Assembly (NCBI RefSeq): GCF_004366035.1
Contig: NZ_SOEE01000020.1
Coordinates: 1-32,897, forward strand
Direction: 5' to 3'
DNA length: 32,897 nt
Source: Cytobacillus oceanisediminis
GTDB lineage: Bacteria > Bacillota > Bacilli > Bacillales > Cytobacillaceae
The notes below the pieces were generated by a model. That model saw only the letters and a program-made list of their open reading frames with translations, made no database searches and was not told where the DNA came from. How positions within the stretch are numbered: the first letter of the stretch is position 1; every line of letters starts with the position of its first letter. Below, in pieces: positions 24,180 to 32,735 of the stretch. A program made the position numbers and the translations under genes.

Positions 24180-24818
24180 ATGTCGAAAGTTCTATACATT
24201 ACTGCTAATCCAAAATCAGTTGAAAGCTCCGTTGGTTATAGAGTAGGACAGGCTTTTCTTAAAGCTTATTACGAATCTCATGTAAATGATGAGATTAAGG
24301 AAATAAATTTATATGAGGAGGAATTTCCAATAGTTGATGGCGATATTCTTAATGGCTGGGATAGAATGCGAAGAGGGAGAATTCCATTTTCAGAGTTGAG
24401 TCAAGTCGAACAGCAAAAAATCAATGCTCTAAATAAATTTACAGATATGGTAGCGAGCGCAGACAAATACGTATTTGTATCTCCTATGTGGAACTGGGGA
24501 ATTCCACCACGATTAAAAGCATTTATCGATTCCTTTGTAGTAGTAGGGAAAACATTCCATTACACCGAGAATGGTCCTGTTGGACTTTTGAAAGATAAAA
24601 AAGCTATTCATATTCAAGTAAGTGGCGGAATTTACTCGCAAGGACCTTCTGCGGAAATGGATCATAGTCATCCGTATTTAAAACAGGTGCTTAATATCAT
24701 AGGTATACATAAAGTAGAAGTATTATATGTGGAGGGACATGACTTTGACAGAGAGAAAGCAGATGATATTATTCGCAAGGGTATATCAGATGCAAAAAAG
24801 CATGCGAAGGATTTTTAA
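24180..24818 (+). CDS. azoR: FMN-dependent NADH-azoreductase
   Basis: A 212-residue flavodoxin-fold enzyme that uses FMN and NADH to reduce azo bonds and, more naturally, quinones and other electrophiles in the cytoplasm. The FMN loop is ITANPKSVESSVGYRVG near the start; YVFVSPMWNWGIPPRLKAFI is the family hallmark; KTFHYTENGPVGLLKDKKAI and the VSGGIYSQGP loop follow. The length is typical. A GAGGAG site lies 13-18 bases before the ATG, rather far. The C-terminal half and downstream DNA (24474-24873) are repeated at 30351-30756, where only a relic remains. Confidence 0.92.
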   Translation: MSKVLYITANPKSVESSVGYRVGQAFLKAYYESHVNDEIKEINLYEEEFPIVDGDILNGWDRMRRGRIPFSELSQVEQQKINALNKFTDMVASADKYVFVSPMWNWGIPPRLKAFIDSFVVVGKTFHYTENGPVGLLKDKKAIHIQVSGGIYSQGPSAEMDHSHPYLKQVLNIIGIHKVEVLYVEGHDFDREKADDIIRKGISDAKKHAKDF

Positions 24819-24873
24819 TATGTTTGTTTGACTCACACTCAGTTAGAGGTGAATTGTAAAATCAAAACAATTT
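24474..24873 (+). repeat. Direct repeat A1 (azoR 3' half and downstream)
   Basis: About 400 bases, starting at TTTGTATCTCC and ending after the AACAATTTT hairpin, recur at 30351-30756 with scattered differences and small gaps. The two copies point the same way and flank the siderophore uptake genes and the MocR gene. Confidence 0.85.
24852..24873 (+). terminator. Weak terminator after azoR
   Basis: AATTGT pairs with ACAATT around an eight-base A-rich loop, followed by TT. The same structure occurs in the second repeat copy. Confidence 0.4.
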
Positions 24874-25092
24874 TCATTATGTGAGAGAGTATATCGTTTA
24901 CTTTTATCAAAGACTAGAACCACCAATGGAAAAAGTTCATCACTTAAACAAAAGGAAGGAACTCAATTTGTTGTAGAACAAAATGAAAAGTTAGTAAATA
25001 AGGGTATCTATTTTAGATCCTATATTCATCAGCTATATTTAATTTAAAGTTGTCTTAGTCGACAAAATTCATGTTTTTGGCTATGTACCCTT

Positions 25093-25156
25093 ATTAACTC
25101 CCGCAGTTTAAAAATTTTCTCACGAATACGCGCTTATTCGCAGGATTTAATCCTCC
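25093..25156 (-). repeat. Three-hairpin repeat, copy 2
   Basis: The minus-strand counterpart of 34-100: GGAGGATTAAATCC, then GAATAAGCGCGTATTC, then AAACTGCGGGAGTT. The first 38 bases differ from copy 1 at only three or four positions, while the spacer before the third stem varies. Minus-strand coding beyond it (KIFKLRELIRVHSQKHEF) has no start. Confidence 0.5.
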
Positions 25157-25221
25157 TACGATTGCATTTAAATGACTGTAAGGACTAGCTTTTGGACATT
25201 TGGCTACGTGAACTTCATAGT

Positions 25222-25287
25222 AAGGGTTCCTCCTGAGTTGAGTTAGAGTTGTGACTTACTCATATCTTACAGAGGAGCCCTTTTTTT
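25222..25287 (+). terminator. Strong terminator with a long loop
   Basis: AAGGGTTCCTC pairs with GAGGAGCCCTT over 11 base pairs, followed by seven T. The loop is 39 bases and no gene precedes it directly, so a leader or attenuator origin is possible. Confidence 0.65.
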
Positions 25288-25563
25288 ATCAAAACTCAAA
25301 AATAAAGATTACAGGAATGATAAACTGCCAGTTACTTTAAGTACATTTCTTCGCAATATTTTGCTGAATTTTACTATTGCGCCCACTAAGTTATTCAACA
25401 ATAACGAAATAGTACCAGTAATTATTTAAAATTAATCTATTAATTAGATGCTTACCTTAAAATGCACTTTTATATTTTTTTCGGATTATTATTGAAATTG
25501 GCTGGTTATAAGTTTTTTTAAGTGGATGGTGCCGAATTTAACAATATAGTTTATTATTCTAGT

Positions 25564-25578
25564 TGATAATAATTATCA
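25564..25578. promoter_or_regulatory. Fur box
   Basis: TGATAATAATTATCA is a perfect 7-1-7 inverted repeat identical to the Bacillus Fur consensus, with further partial repeats (ATATCATT) beside it. It lies 23 bases before the siderophore-binding protein gene, so the operon should be repressed by iron. Confidence 0.9.
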
Positions 25579-25600
25579 ATATCATTAATGGGGGATACAT

Positions 25601-26560
25601 ATGTTAAAAAAAATCATATTTTTCAGTGGAGTGTTTCTGTTAATTATAACTCTAGTTAGTTGCAGCCAAAGTATTAATAATGAAACTATTGCAGAACCTT
25701 CTAATTCGACTAACGTGGATAGTGATCAGCATATCGAAAAAACAACAGTTTCACATGAATGGGGGGACTATCAAATAGAAAAACAGCCAGAAAATATCGT
25801 TACCTTGGATTTTTCTTTTCTTGACACATTGACAGCTCTTGGGGTCACTCCAATTGGAAATGCTGGTGTTGGAACCACTAAAATCCCAGATTATTTAACA
25901 GATAAGGTAAATGAAGTATCGGATGTAGGTGAACGTAAAGCACCGAATCTTGAAGTGATTCATTCATTAAACCCTGACCTAATCATTGCTAGCGTTGACC
26001 GTCACAGTATGATTCAAACAGAATTAGAAGACATTTCTTCAACAATAGCATTTGATGATGCCAACTTTGAACAGATTTTATCAAACGTGAAAAGTATTGG
26101 TGCTATCGTTGGTAAGGAGGAAGTTGCGACTCAAGTTATTACTGAATTGGAGGACAAGGTAAATAAAGCTAAGGACACAATCAATAATTCACCCTCGATT
26201 TTAGTAGTTGGTTACTTTGATGATGAATTTACAGTATGGGTGGAGAATTCTTTTATTGGTACCTTGTTAAGTGAAATTGGCTTTGAATATGCATTTAATG
26301 GAGAAGTCGCCGCTTTAGAGGGTAAAGGAGAAGGAGTCAAGATGACTCTTGAAAAATTACATGAAATCAATCCAGATTACATTATGATTTACGGAGACGA
26401 TTATAGCAAGTTGAAGTCAAATCCTTTATTTAAAGAATTAACATCTGTGAAAGAAAAGCACTTTCTAGACGTTGACAGAGATCTATGGTCCAGAGCCAGA
26501 GGACCAATAGCTGGAAGCAAAATTATAGATGAAGCCCTCTCGGTTATATCTACAAAATAA
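25601..26560 (+). CDS. Iron-siderophore ABC transporter, substrate-binding lipoprotein
   Basis: A 319-residue class III binding protein (FecB/FhuD type). A signal peptide ends LVSC (Cys21), then a short Asn/Thr-rich linker. The two lobes are marked by ENIVTLDFSFLDTLTALGVTP, APNLEVIHSLNPDLIIASVD and, after the long connecting helix, LEKLHEINPDYIMIYGDD and SRARGPIAGSKIIDEAL. It captures a ferric siderophore outside the membrane and hands it to the permeases encoded next. Which siderophore cannot be told. A perfect Fur box lies just upstream and GGGGG precedes the ATG. It is the first gene of a three-gene operon. Confidence 0.93.
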   Translation: MLKKIIFFSGVFLLIITLVSCSQSINNETIAEPSNSTNVDSDQHIEKTTVSHEWGDYQIEKQPENIVTLDFSFLDTLTALGVTPIGNAGVGTTKIPDYLTDKVNEVSDVGERKAPNLEVIHSLNPDLIIASVDRHSMIQTELEDISSTIAFDDANFEQILSNVKSIGAIVGKEEVATQVITELEDKVNKAKDTINNSPSILVVGYFDDEFTVWVENSFIGTLLSEIGFEYAFNGEVAALEGKGEGVKMTLEKLHEINPDYIMIYGDDYSKLKSNPLFKELTSVKEKHFLDVDRDLWSRARGPIAGSKIIDEALSVISTK

Positions 26561-26633
26561 TTAGCTGTAAGATGCTTATTAATGGAAATATAATGTTTCA
26601 TGTGACTAATAAGGAGAAAATATTATAGAATTT

Positions 26634-27641
26634 ATGATTAAACAACCATCAAATCATAATAAAGTAATTAATTTAATTTTAATTTATAGTTTGTTGTTAA
26701 TGTTTCTTATTGTCATTTCTTTATTTTCAATTACATATAAGATTGAAGGACTTACATTTGAAACGGTTATTCGTAATGACGATCCCTTGTTATTCTATAC
26801 TATTTGGAACATTCGAGTTCCTCGCCTTTTATTAGCAATAGTGCTCGGAGCCGCTTTGGCTACTGCTGGTTGCTTGTTGCAAGTGATTACACTTAATTCT
26901 CTTTCTGACCCAGAGGTAATAGGAATTAATCAAGGGGCGTCTTGTTTTGCCGTTCTTTCAATTTTGTTATTTAGTGGAAATCAAAACTCATTTGCAATTC
27001 TTATCGGGGCATTTGTTGGTGCGAGTATAGTATCTGGAATACTTTTTATACTTAGTTATTACAATGCAAACGATTATTCAAGATTGTTGCTGGGAGGAGT
27101 TGCAATCAGTGCTTTTATGGGGGCATTTACAACGAGTTTTATATTATTTTATGAAACTCAGTTGTCAGAAGTACTATATTGGATGGCTGGTAAACTTTCT
27201 GGAGCCGAATGGGCTGACAACAAAATAGCTTGGATATTAAATATACCTTCGATAACGATTGCTATTTTTTTTGCTAATAATATTAATCTTCTTGCTCAAG
27301 GCGAAGAAATTGCAAGCGGGCTGGGGTTAAAAATAATACGCACTAGACAAATTTTAGGGTTGCTTATCATTATAATGACAGGAAGTTCAGTAGCAGTTGC
27401 AGGTCCCATAGGTTTTATTGGACTTATAGTCCCCCATATGGTCAAAAGAATTGTGGGATCTAATCATAAGGTTGTCTTGCCAATGTCAGCATTGTTGGGG
27501 GCATCCCTACTTGCAGCTTCTGATTTTGCAGCGCAATGGGTTTTTTCTCCAGTTGAAATACCCGTTGGAATAATAACTGCTTTTCTTGGGGTTCCTTTTT
27601 TTCTTTATTTATTGAGGAAAAGAGGAGGGGACTTTAGATGA
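26634..27641 (+). CDS. FecCD-family iron-siderophore permease, subunit 1
   Basis: A 335-residue membrane protein with about nine or ten helices. WNIRVPRLLLAIVLGAALAT, GCLLQVITLNSLSDPEVIGI and GPIGFIGLIVPHMVKRIVGS are the FecCD signatures, the last next to the coupling region that touches the ATPase. The ribosome site AAGGAG is 17 bases before the ATG at 26634, unusually far, but no better start is seen. Its end overlaps the next gene by four bases (ATGA), so the two subunits are translationally coupled and form the heterodimeric channel. Confidence 0.92.
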   Translation: MIKQPSNHNKVINLILIYSLLLMFLIVISLFSITYKIEGLTFETVIRNDDPLLFYTIWNIRVPRLLLAIVLGAALATAGCLLQVITLNSLSDPEVIGINQGASCFAVLSILLFSGNQNSFAILIGAFVGASIVSGILFILSYYNANDYSRLLLGGVAISAFMGAFTTSFILFYETQLSEVLYWMAGKLSGAEWADNKIAWILNIPSITIAIFFANNINLLAQGEEIASGLGLKIIRTRQILGLLIIIMTGSSVAVAGPIGFIGLIVPHMVKRIVGSNHKVVLPMSALLGASLLAASDFAAQWVFSPVEIPVGIITAFLGVPFFLYLLRKRGGDFR

Positions 27642-28591
27642 AAAAGCTTCCTTTTGCTTATATTGTAACAATACTGGTTTTTTTGATTTTGTTTACAGCT
27701 TTTATGAGTTTAAAAGTTGGTGCAGTGGATATTTCGTTTTCGAAAATGATTGAGCCTAATAGCTTATCAATAAAATATAGAATGCCTAGAATGATAATAG
27801 CTTTTTTAGTTGGTATAAATATGGCGATTGCAGGAGCTATATTGCAAAGTATTACAAAAAATCCACTTGCATCACCAGATATTGTTGGTGTCTCATCTGG
27901 CAGTGGTTTAGGTGCCATCATAGTGTTGCTTGTTTTTCCTACCATGTCTGGCATGATAACATTATTCGCATTCTTGGGAGCTATCATTTCTGTTATCATT
28001 GTTATTTCACTTTCGTATCAAAAAGGAGAGATTAGACCGCTTCGATTGGTGTTAACTGGAGTAGCAGTGTCTTCAGGTTTTACTGCTATTATCACTTTTT
28101 TGATAGTGAAATATGCATTAAATTCTTCTCAAGCTTTAATTTGGTTAAAAGGAAGTTTGTATGCACGTTCTTGGCAACATATTGAATTACTTTGGCCATG
28201 GACGCTAGCTGGTTTGGTGATAATAATTTTAAACTACAGATATCTAAATATATTGCAACTGAGCGATGAATCATTAATTGGCATAGGAATGCAAGTTAAT
28301 CGTACTAGGCTACTAATGCTTGCAACATCAGTAGGACTGGCTGCAAGTGCTGTATCAATTGCAGGAACAATTGGATTCGTTGGGTTAGTTGTGCCTCCAT
28401 TATCAAAGCTATTAGTCGGAAATGACAGCAAGTATTATCTACCAGTTTCAGGTTTGATTGGAGCTTTACTTGTTATGATTGCTGATTTGGCAGGAAGGGT
28501 CGTTCATCCTCCACTTGAAATTCCTGCTGGTATTATAACCGCAATACTAGGTGCACCGTATTTTGTTTACCTATTAATAGCCCGCAAATAA
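27638..28591 (+). CDS. FecCD-family iron-siderophore permease, subunit 2
   Basis: A 317-residue membrane protein that pairs with the preceding subunit. The motifs YRMPRMIIAFLVGINMAIAG, ILQSITKNPLASPDIVGVSS and GTIGFVGLVVPPLSKLLVG are typical of FecCD. GAGGGG lies upstream, within the previous gene. No gene for the ATP-binding subunit follows: the operon ends in a terminator and a convergent MocR gene. In several Bacillus uptake systems a shared ATPase (YusV/FpuC type) encoded elsewhere serves such permeases, so the same is likely here. Confidence 0.92.
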   Translation: MKKLPFAYIVTILVFLILFTAFMSLKVGAVDISFSKMIEPNSLSIKYRMPRMIIAFLVGINMAIAGAILQSITKNPLASPDIVGVSSGSGLGAIIVLLVFPTMSGMITLFAFLGAIISVIIVISLSYQKGEIRPLRLVLTGVAVSSGFTAIITFLIVKYALNSSQALIWLKGSLYARSWQHIELLWPWTLAGLVIIILNYRYLNILQLSDESLIGIGMQVNRTRLLMLATSVGLAASAVSIAGTIGFVGLVVPPLSKLLVGNDSKYYLPVSGLIGALLVMIADLAGRVVHPPLEIPAGIITAILGAPYFVYLLIARK

Positions 28592-28657
28592 AATTTCTGC
28601 AGCCTCTATTTTTAAGAGTTTTTTTTGCGTATATCCTATTTTTACAGTAAGTATGAT

Positions 28658-28692
28658 AAAGGGCAATATTTGATCTGCTAATTGCCCTTTTC
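28658..28692. terminator. Terminator of the siderophore operon
   Basis: AAAGGGCAAT pairs with ATTGCCCTTT around a 13-base loop, followed by TCC and T-rich DNA. It may also serve the convergent MocR gene. Confidence 0.75.
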
Positions 28693-28733
28693 CTTGTTAA
28701 TTGAGAAATGTCCATTCAATTTAACTTTTATGA

Positions 28734-30167
28734 TTACAGTGAAGCCTTAATTGCTGAGGCAAGCCTTGCTATGCCCTTATCAATCTCATTCTCATTAGGT
28801 CGAGCAAATGTAAGTCGCATAAAACCTTGTTTAGCTCCATATACACTTCCTGGTACAAATACAACTCCACGTTTTATCGATTCCTCTAGTAAAGTCTTGT
28901 CGTCCCTTATTTCCGGAATTACCCTACACCATACATGTAAACCTCCTGATGGAATTCTAAAATCTACAAGTCCACTCAATTCTTTATCTAATGCATTAAT
29001 CGTTAAGTCTAACTTTTTAGATAAATTTAATGTTAACTTTTTTATGTGAGGTTTGAAATAATGGGAAGCTATAAATCGAGAAGCAATATGCTGTGGTATG
29101 ATATTAAATCCCATATCTATTTGACGTCTAACATCTGAAAGTTTTTTTATAACAAGTTGAGGTGCGACTACCCAGCCGATACGCAAACCAGCAGCAGCAA
29201 TTTTCGATAATGATCCTATGTAAAGAATATTCGTTGTCGAATCCGACGCCTTGAGTGAAGAAGGTTGCTGATTATCAAAAGTGGCCAGACTATACGAATC
29301 TTCTTCGACAATTGGCAATCCCAGCTCGCGAGCAATTTCAAGCAACACATCCTTTCTTGAAGGAGATAAAGTGGTACCTGTAGGATTTTGATAATTTGGA
29401 TTAACAAACAGCATTTTAACTTTATATTTTCTATAAAAGTAGCTTATCTCTTCAGGACAAATACCATTTTCATCCGTTGGAACACGATATATCCTCAACC
29501 CAGCTGATCTAAACATTGGCAATGAAAGTATAAAAGAAGGGTTCTCCACCGCTATAGCGTCTCCTGGAGAAAGTAGACTTTGAGCAATTAAAAAAAGTGA
29601 TTGTTGAGTGCCTGTAGTTATCAAAATTGACTCTGCAGTTACATGAATATTTTTGTATTCTTTTAAAAAGGAAACCAATGCTTCCCTAAGAGGAAGATAT
29701 CCTTGCAGCCCATCATATCCCTGATTAGGAAGATAAGAGTACTCTTTTAATATTTGATTTACTTCTTCGGTAGGTACTAAATCCTCAGATAGTTTCCCAC
29801 TTGCAAAATCAATAATTGATGGGCTTTGAGCAGCATCCCGAGACCTCAGAAGCAAAGGAAGATTCGGCAGTATGTTACCGTTTTCTACATAAGTACCCCA
29901 ACTAGGAGTATGTAAATTTGACTGGCCAATTCTAATCTGATTAACTTGTGTTCCTTTTCCACGGATTGATTCTACAATACCCTTGGAGCGAAGTTCAGAG
30001 TATGCAAGAACTATTGTACTTCGGTTTACACCTAACTGAATTGCTAACTTTCTCTCTGAAGGAAGCAAACTCCCTGGAGGTAATTCGCCATTAGTTATTT
30101 TATTTTCAAGTTCATATGAAATTTGCTGATAGAGAGGGACATTACTTTTACGATTTATATTCCACAT
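28734..30167 (-). CDS. MocR-type regulator (GntR helix-turn-helix fused to aminotransferase fold)
   Basis: A 477-residue protein of the MocR/PdxR group. Residues 1-80 form a GntR winged helix (PLYQQISYELENKITNGELP, LPSERKLAIQLGVNRSTIVL). The rest is a class I aminotransferase fold: ILITTGTQQSLFLIAQSLLS, NPNYQNPTGTTLSPSR, EEDSYS, and the pyridoxal-phosphate lysine Lys322 in GSLSKIAAAGLRIGW. Such proteins sense PLP or an amino compound and activate or repress a nearby gene. GGGTGAT precedes the ATG. It converges on the siderophore operon and its start faces the azoreductase relic at 30241, so its target is not obvious; its own promoter or a gene now lost is possible. Confidence 0.93.
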   Translation of the reverse strand: MWNINRKSNVPLYQQISYELENKITNGELPPGSLLPSERKLAIQLGVNRSTIVLAYSELRSKGIVESIRGKGTQVNQIRIGQSNLHTPSWGTYVENGNILPNLPLLLRSRDAAQSPSIIDFASGKLSEDLVPTEEVNQILKEYSYLPNQGYDGLQGYLPLREALVSFLKEYKNIHVTAESILITTGTQQSLFLIAQSLLSPGDAIAVENPSFILSLPMFRSAGLRIYRVPTDENGICPEEISYFYRKYKVKMLFVNPNYQNPTGTTLSPSRKDVLLEIARELGLPIVEEDSYSLATFDNQQPSSLKASDSTTNILYIGSLSKIAAAGLRIGWVVAPQLVIKKLSDVRRQIDMGFNIIPQHIASRFIASHYFKPHIKKLTLNLSKKLDLTINALDKELSGLVDFRIPSGGLHVWCRVIPEIRDDKTLLEESIKRGVVFVPGSVYGAKQGFMRLTFARPNENEIDKGIARLASAIKASL

Positions 30168-30240
30168 AGAATCACCCGCATTTTTAGTAATACATTGATA
30201 TCATACCGTTTTATTAAAAGAACAGCAAAAAAGCATTTTT

Positions 30241-30695
30241 GAGTTAGATTATGCTAAGCATCCATATGGAAAAGGACAAGAACTAACTAGCTATGAACAA
30301 AAAATAGGGGAGCGTATTTGTCTGCGCTCGCTACCATATCTGTAAATTTATTTGTATCTCCTATGTGGAACTGGGGAATTCCACCACGATTAAAAGCATT
30401 CATTGATTCCTTTGTAGTAGTAGGGAAAACATTCCATTACACCGAGAATGGTCTTGTTGGACATTTGAAAGATAAAAAAGCTATTCATATTCAAGTAAGT
30501 GGCGGAATTTACTCGCAAGGACCTCTTGCGAAAATGGATCATAGTCATCCGTATTTAAAACAAGTGCTCAATATCATAGGTATACATGATGTAGAAGTAT
30601 TATATGTGGAGGGACATGACTTTGACCGAGAGAAAGAAGATGATATTATTCGCAAGGGTATATCAGATGCAGAAAAGCACGCGACGGCTTTTTAA
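30241..30695 (+). pseudogene. Azoreductase second copy, damaged
   Basis: The plus strand reads LDYAKHPYGKGQELTSYEQK, which aligns with the N-terminal half of azoreductases, then a 40-base segment in inverted orientation breaks the frame. From 30346 it reads LFVSPMWNWGIPPRLKAFID to the natural C-terminus, very close to azoR at 24180. There is no normal start and the first third is missing, so no active enzyme is expected. Confidence 0.8.
30314..30353 (-). other. Exact 40-base micro-inversion relative to azoR
   Basis: Bases 30314-30353 are the exact reverse complement of 24431-24470 in the intact azoR copy, while sequence to the right continues in direct orientation. The intact copy has AAATA and TATTT as short inverted repeats at the two edges, which could have driven the inversion. 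Confidence 0.9.
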
Positions 30696-30756
30696 TAACT
30701 ATGTTTGTTTGACTCACTCTTAGTTAGAAGTGAATTGTAAAATCAAAACAATTTTT
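30351..30756 (+). repeat. Direct repeat A2
   Basis: The counterpart of 24474-24873, same orientation, 5.88 kb away. It ends in the same AATTGT...ACAATT hairpin. Confidence 0.85.
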
Positions 30757-30879
30757 CAATTTTGGTGGAACTCCGTGAGTTGCAATTAAATGATTCAAGC
30801 TGCACTTAAAATTTCCCCAATAGACTAGCTAAAAAGAAGAAGGCTCGGGTGAATATCTTCGTTTATTTAAATAGTTATG

Positions 30880-30914
30880 AAAACGTTCCTGGAGACTTCA
30901 CTAGGACGTTTTTT
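30880..30914 (+). terminator. Terminator-like hairpin
   Basis: AACGTTCCT pairs with AGGACGTT through a one-base bulge, followed by TTTT and AT-rich DNA. Confidence 0.6.
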
Positions 30915-30919
30915 AATAT

Positions 30920-31355
30920 TTAAGCATAAATGTAAGCTAGATAACAGAATCCATTCTTTTTTTTATATAAACTGATTAGAGCTTGTGCAGAGGGATCATC
31001 GAAATGCGACGAGCGTAAGAACATGGCGAACCGGAAGTCGAATATTTGGCTACTGTGGATTATCTTCTTCAAATAATGGAATGGACAATCCAAAAAAGTG
31101 TTGTTAAGATTGATTTGTTAAAATGGAATGACCAATCCAAAATCAGGAGGTGAAACGAAGTTAATAAAAGTGGAATTCATTTAGGAGAAGGGAATGTTTG
31201 TCACAAACGTACCTTAATATGTACAAATGTAACTTTTGGACATATTAATGAACAATTGCAGACCGATATAGAATTTGATTTAAAGAAGGGCAATAAGCTC
31301 CGAATCAATTTTTTATTGAATTGAATTGAATAAACTTTTTAAGGAGGAAATAAAA
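30920..31355 (+). other. Gap before the CMD gene with relics
   Basis: It holds two dyads listed separately, an AGGAGGTGA ribosome site at 31145 not followed by a usable start, and a short plus-strand frame at about 31220-31320 (TFGHINEQLQTDIEFDLKKG) that lacks a beginning. A small gene has probably decayed here. Confidence 0.4.
31078..31138. promoter_or_regulatory. Two imperfect dyads, possible operator pair
   Basis: GGAATGGACAATCC at 31078-31091 and GGAATGACCAATCC at 31125-31138 differ at two positions and are 47 bases apart, about 4.5 helical turns. Each is a near-palindrome with half-site GGAWTG. They lie some 220 bases before the CMD gene. No regulator gene for them is intact in the window. 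Confidence 0.4.
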
Positions 31356-31799
31356 TTGACACAAAGAATTGATTATTACAATGTAGCACCAGACGCACTT
31401 AAAATCATTGAGAAATTGGATAAGTACACGGTATCCACAGGTTTAGACCGTAAACTTCGTGAACTTATTAGACTTCGTGCTTCTCAAATTAACGGCTGTC
31501 CACTTTGTATGTATATGCACACAACAGATGTCCTGAAAATGGGTGAAACAGAAGAAAGAGTATATGGTATTAGTGCTTGGGAAGAGTGTGACTTTTACAC
31601 AGAAGCAGAAAAAGTAGCTTTAGAGTTGACAGAGCACGTAACGTTAATCCCGACAAAACGTGTGCCAGATCAGCTTTATCAACGAGTACGTAACTACTAT
31701 GACGAAAAACAGTATGTTGACCTTGTTTTAATCATTAATCAAATTAACACCTGGAATAGAATTGCTATTGCAATGGGGCAAACCGAAATTGAAAAATAA
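31356..31799 (+). CDS. Carboxymuconolactone decarboxylase/AhpD-like protein
   Basis: A 147-residue helical protein of the CMD/AhpD superfamily. The active-site motif is INGCPLCMYMH with Cys48, Cys51 and His55, as in AhpD-like alkylhydroperoxidases, where the pair of cysteines reduces peroxides or passes electrons to a peroxiredoxin. LRELIRLRASQ before it and DLVLIINQINTWNRIAIAMG near the end are typical. AAGGAGG at 31341-31347 sets the TTG start at 31356; an in-frame TTG 30 bases earlier lies before that site. It sits beside a nitroreductase relic and between azoreductase and Rrf2 fragments, a group often induced by quinones or other electrophiles. Confidence 0.9.
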   Translation: MTQRIDYYNVAPDALKIIEKLDKYTVSTGLDRKLRELIRLRASQINGCPLCMYMHTTDVLKMGETEERVYGISAWEECDFYTEAEKVALELTEHVTLIPTKRVPDQLYQRVRNYYDEKQYVDLVLIINQINTWNRIAIAMGQTEIEK

Positions 31800-31801
31800 G
31801 A

Positions 31802-32366
31802 ACTCTAAGCGATCCTCATGTAGTACTTGTTTCGGATACATTTAATATTATTTTTATCTTCAGAAACCGGGCCCAAACGCCCACTGCCAGCCATTTGGTC
31901 GTTAAATTGGCCAGAAGAGAAGATGTATAAGGCATGATTCGGTTTACGTGACCAAAATGATGAAAGACATTCATATATGCCTGAAGAAGTTATGCAAGAT
32001 CATTTGGGTTTCTACAAATTCTTTGTCGAAACAGAACTAGAAGATAATGACCGTCTCGTTTTTGAATGGTCAATCAAACAAACATATATAGCATTGGGTA
32101 ACATGATGACAGCCGCGGCTCAAATCGATATTGATTCCTGTCCGATCGAAGGTTTTGATAAAAAGCAGTTGACCTCTATTTTACAAAATGAGGGTATCAT
32201 TAAGAACGCTAACGATTTCGGTGTATCCTGTATGGTCGCTTTCGGATATCGGCAAACGGATCCAGACAAAATCTCGATGAAATTGTTGAGTGGCGCTAAA
32301 CTTAAGATTAGCATTAGAGGACATGTTTTGATAATAGGTTGGATGAGTTTAAGTGGGGGTTGCTAA
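31802..32366 (+). pseudogene. Nitroreductase-family protein, fragmented
   Basis: The plus strand first reads TLSDPHVVLVSDT and TPTASHLVVKLARREDV to a stop, then after small shifts MPEEVMQDHLGFYKFFVETE, EWSIKQTYIALGNMMTAAAQ, IDSCPIEGFDKKQL and FGVSCMVAFGYRQTDPD. This is the FMN-dependent NAD(P)H nitroreductase pattern (NfsB/YfkO-like). The N-terminal FMN loop is missing, there is at least one stop, and the end is garbled. From 31977 a 129-residue frame is open but cannot give a complete enzyme. Confidence 0.75.
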
Positions 32367-32436
32367 CTGCAACTCCCTTTTTATTATGTGTTAACGACGG
32401 GGCAGATTCAAAAAGGGGTATGTAAACGATTCTGGA

Positions 32437-32730
32437 TCTCAGGCGCATCTATGGAAAACAACAAAGAACTATCAAGGGTAGCCACTCTCGAAAAGGAAAC
32501 TACCTGGATAATGCCTGTGTAGAATCGTTTTTCTCATACCTCAAAAGAGAGAAGTTGTATATAGACAAGTGTATCCAGAAGAAGAGATAGAGAAAGCCCT
32601 TGAGAATTACATCTCTGATTACAATTACAAACGAATACAAAAGAAACTAAAGAAACGCGCGCAGACGCAGATTGAATATCGAAACACGCTCGCTGCTTCT
32701 TTTTTATGTTGTCTACCTGACAGGGGCTAG
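32437..32730 (+). mobile_element. IS3-family transposase, C-terminal remnant
   Basis: Frames on the plus strand read SRKGNYLDNACVESFFSYLK and REKLY, then after a shift YPEEEIEKALENYISDYNYK, RIQKKLKKRAQTQIEYRN to TAG at 32728. This is the end of the DDE integrase (OrfB) of IS3 elements: the motif DNACVESFFSxLKxE holds the final catalytic Glu. The sequence TTGTCTACCTGACAGGGGCTAGACC after it looks like the right terminal repeat of such an element. The 5' part is lost and the frame is shifted, so it is inactive. Confidence 0.8.
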
Positions 32731-32735
32731 ACCAA

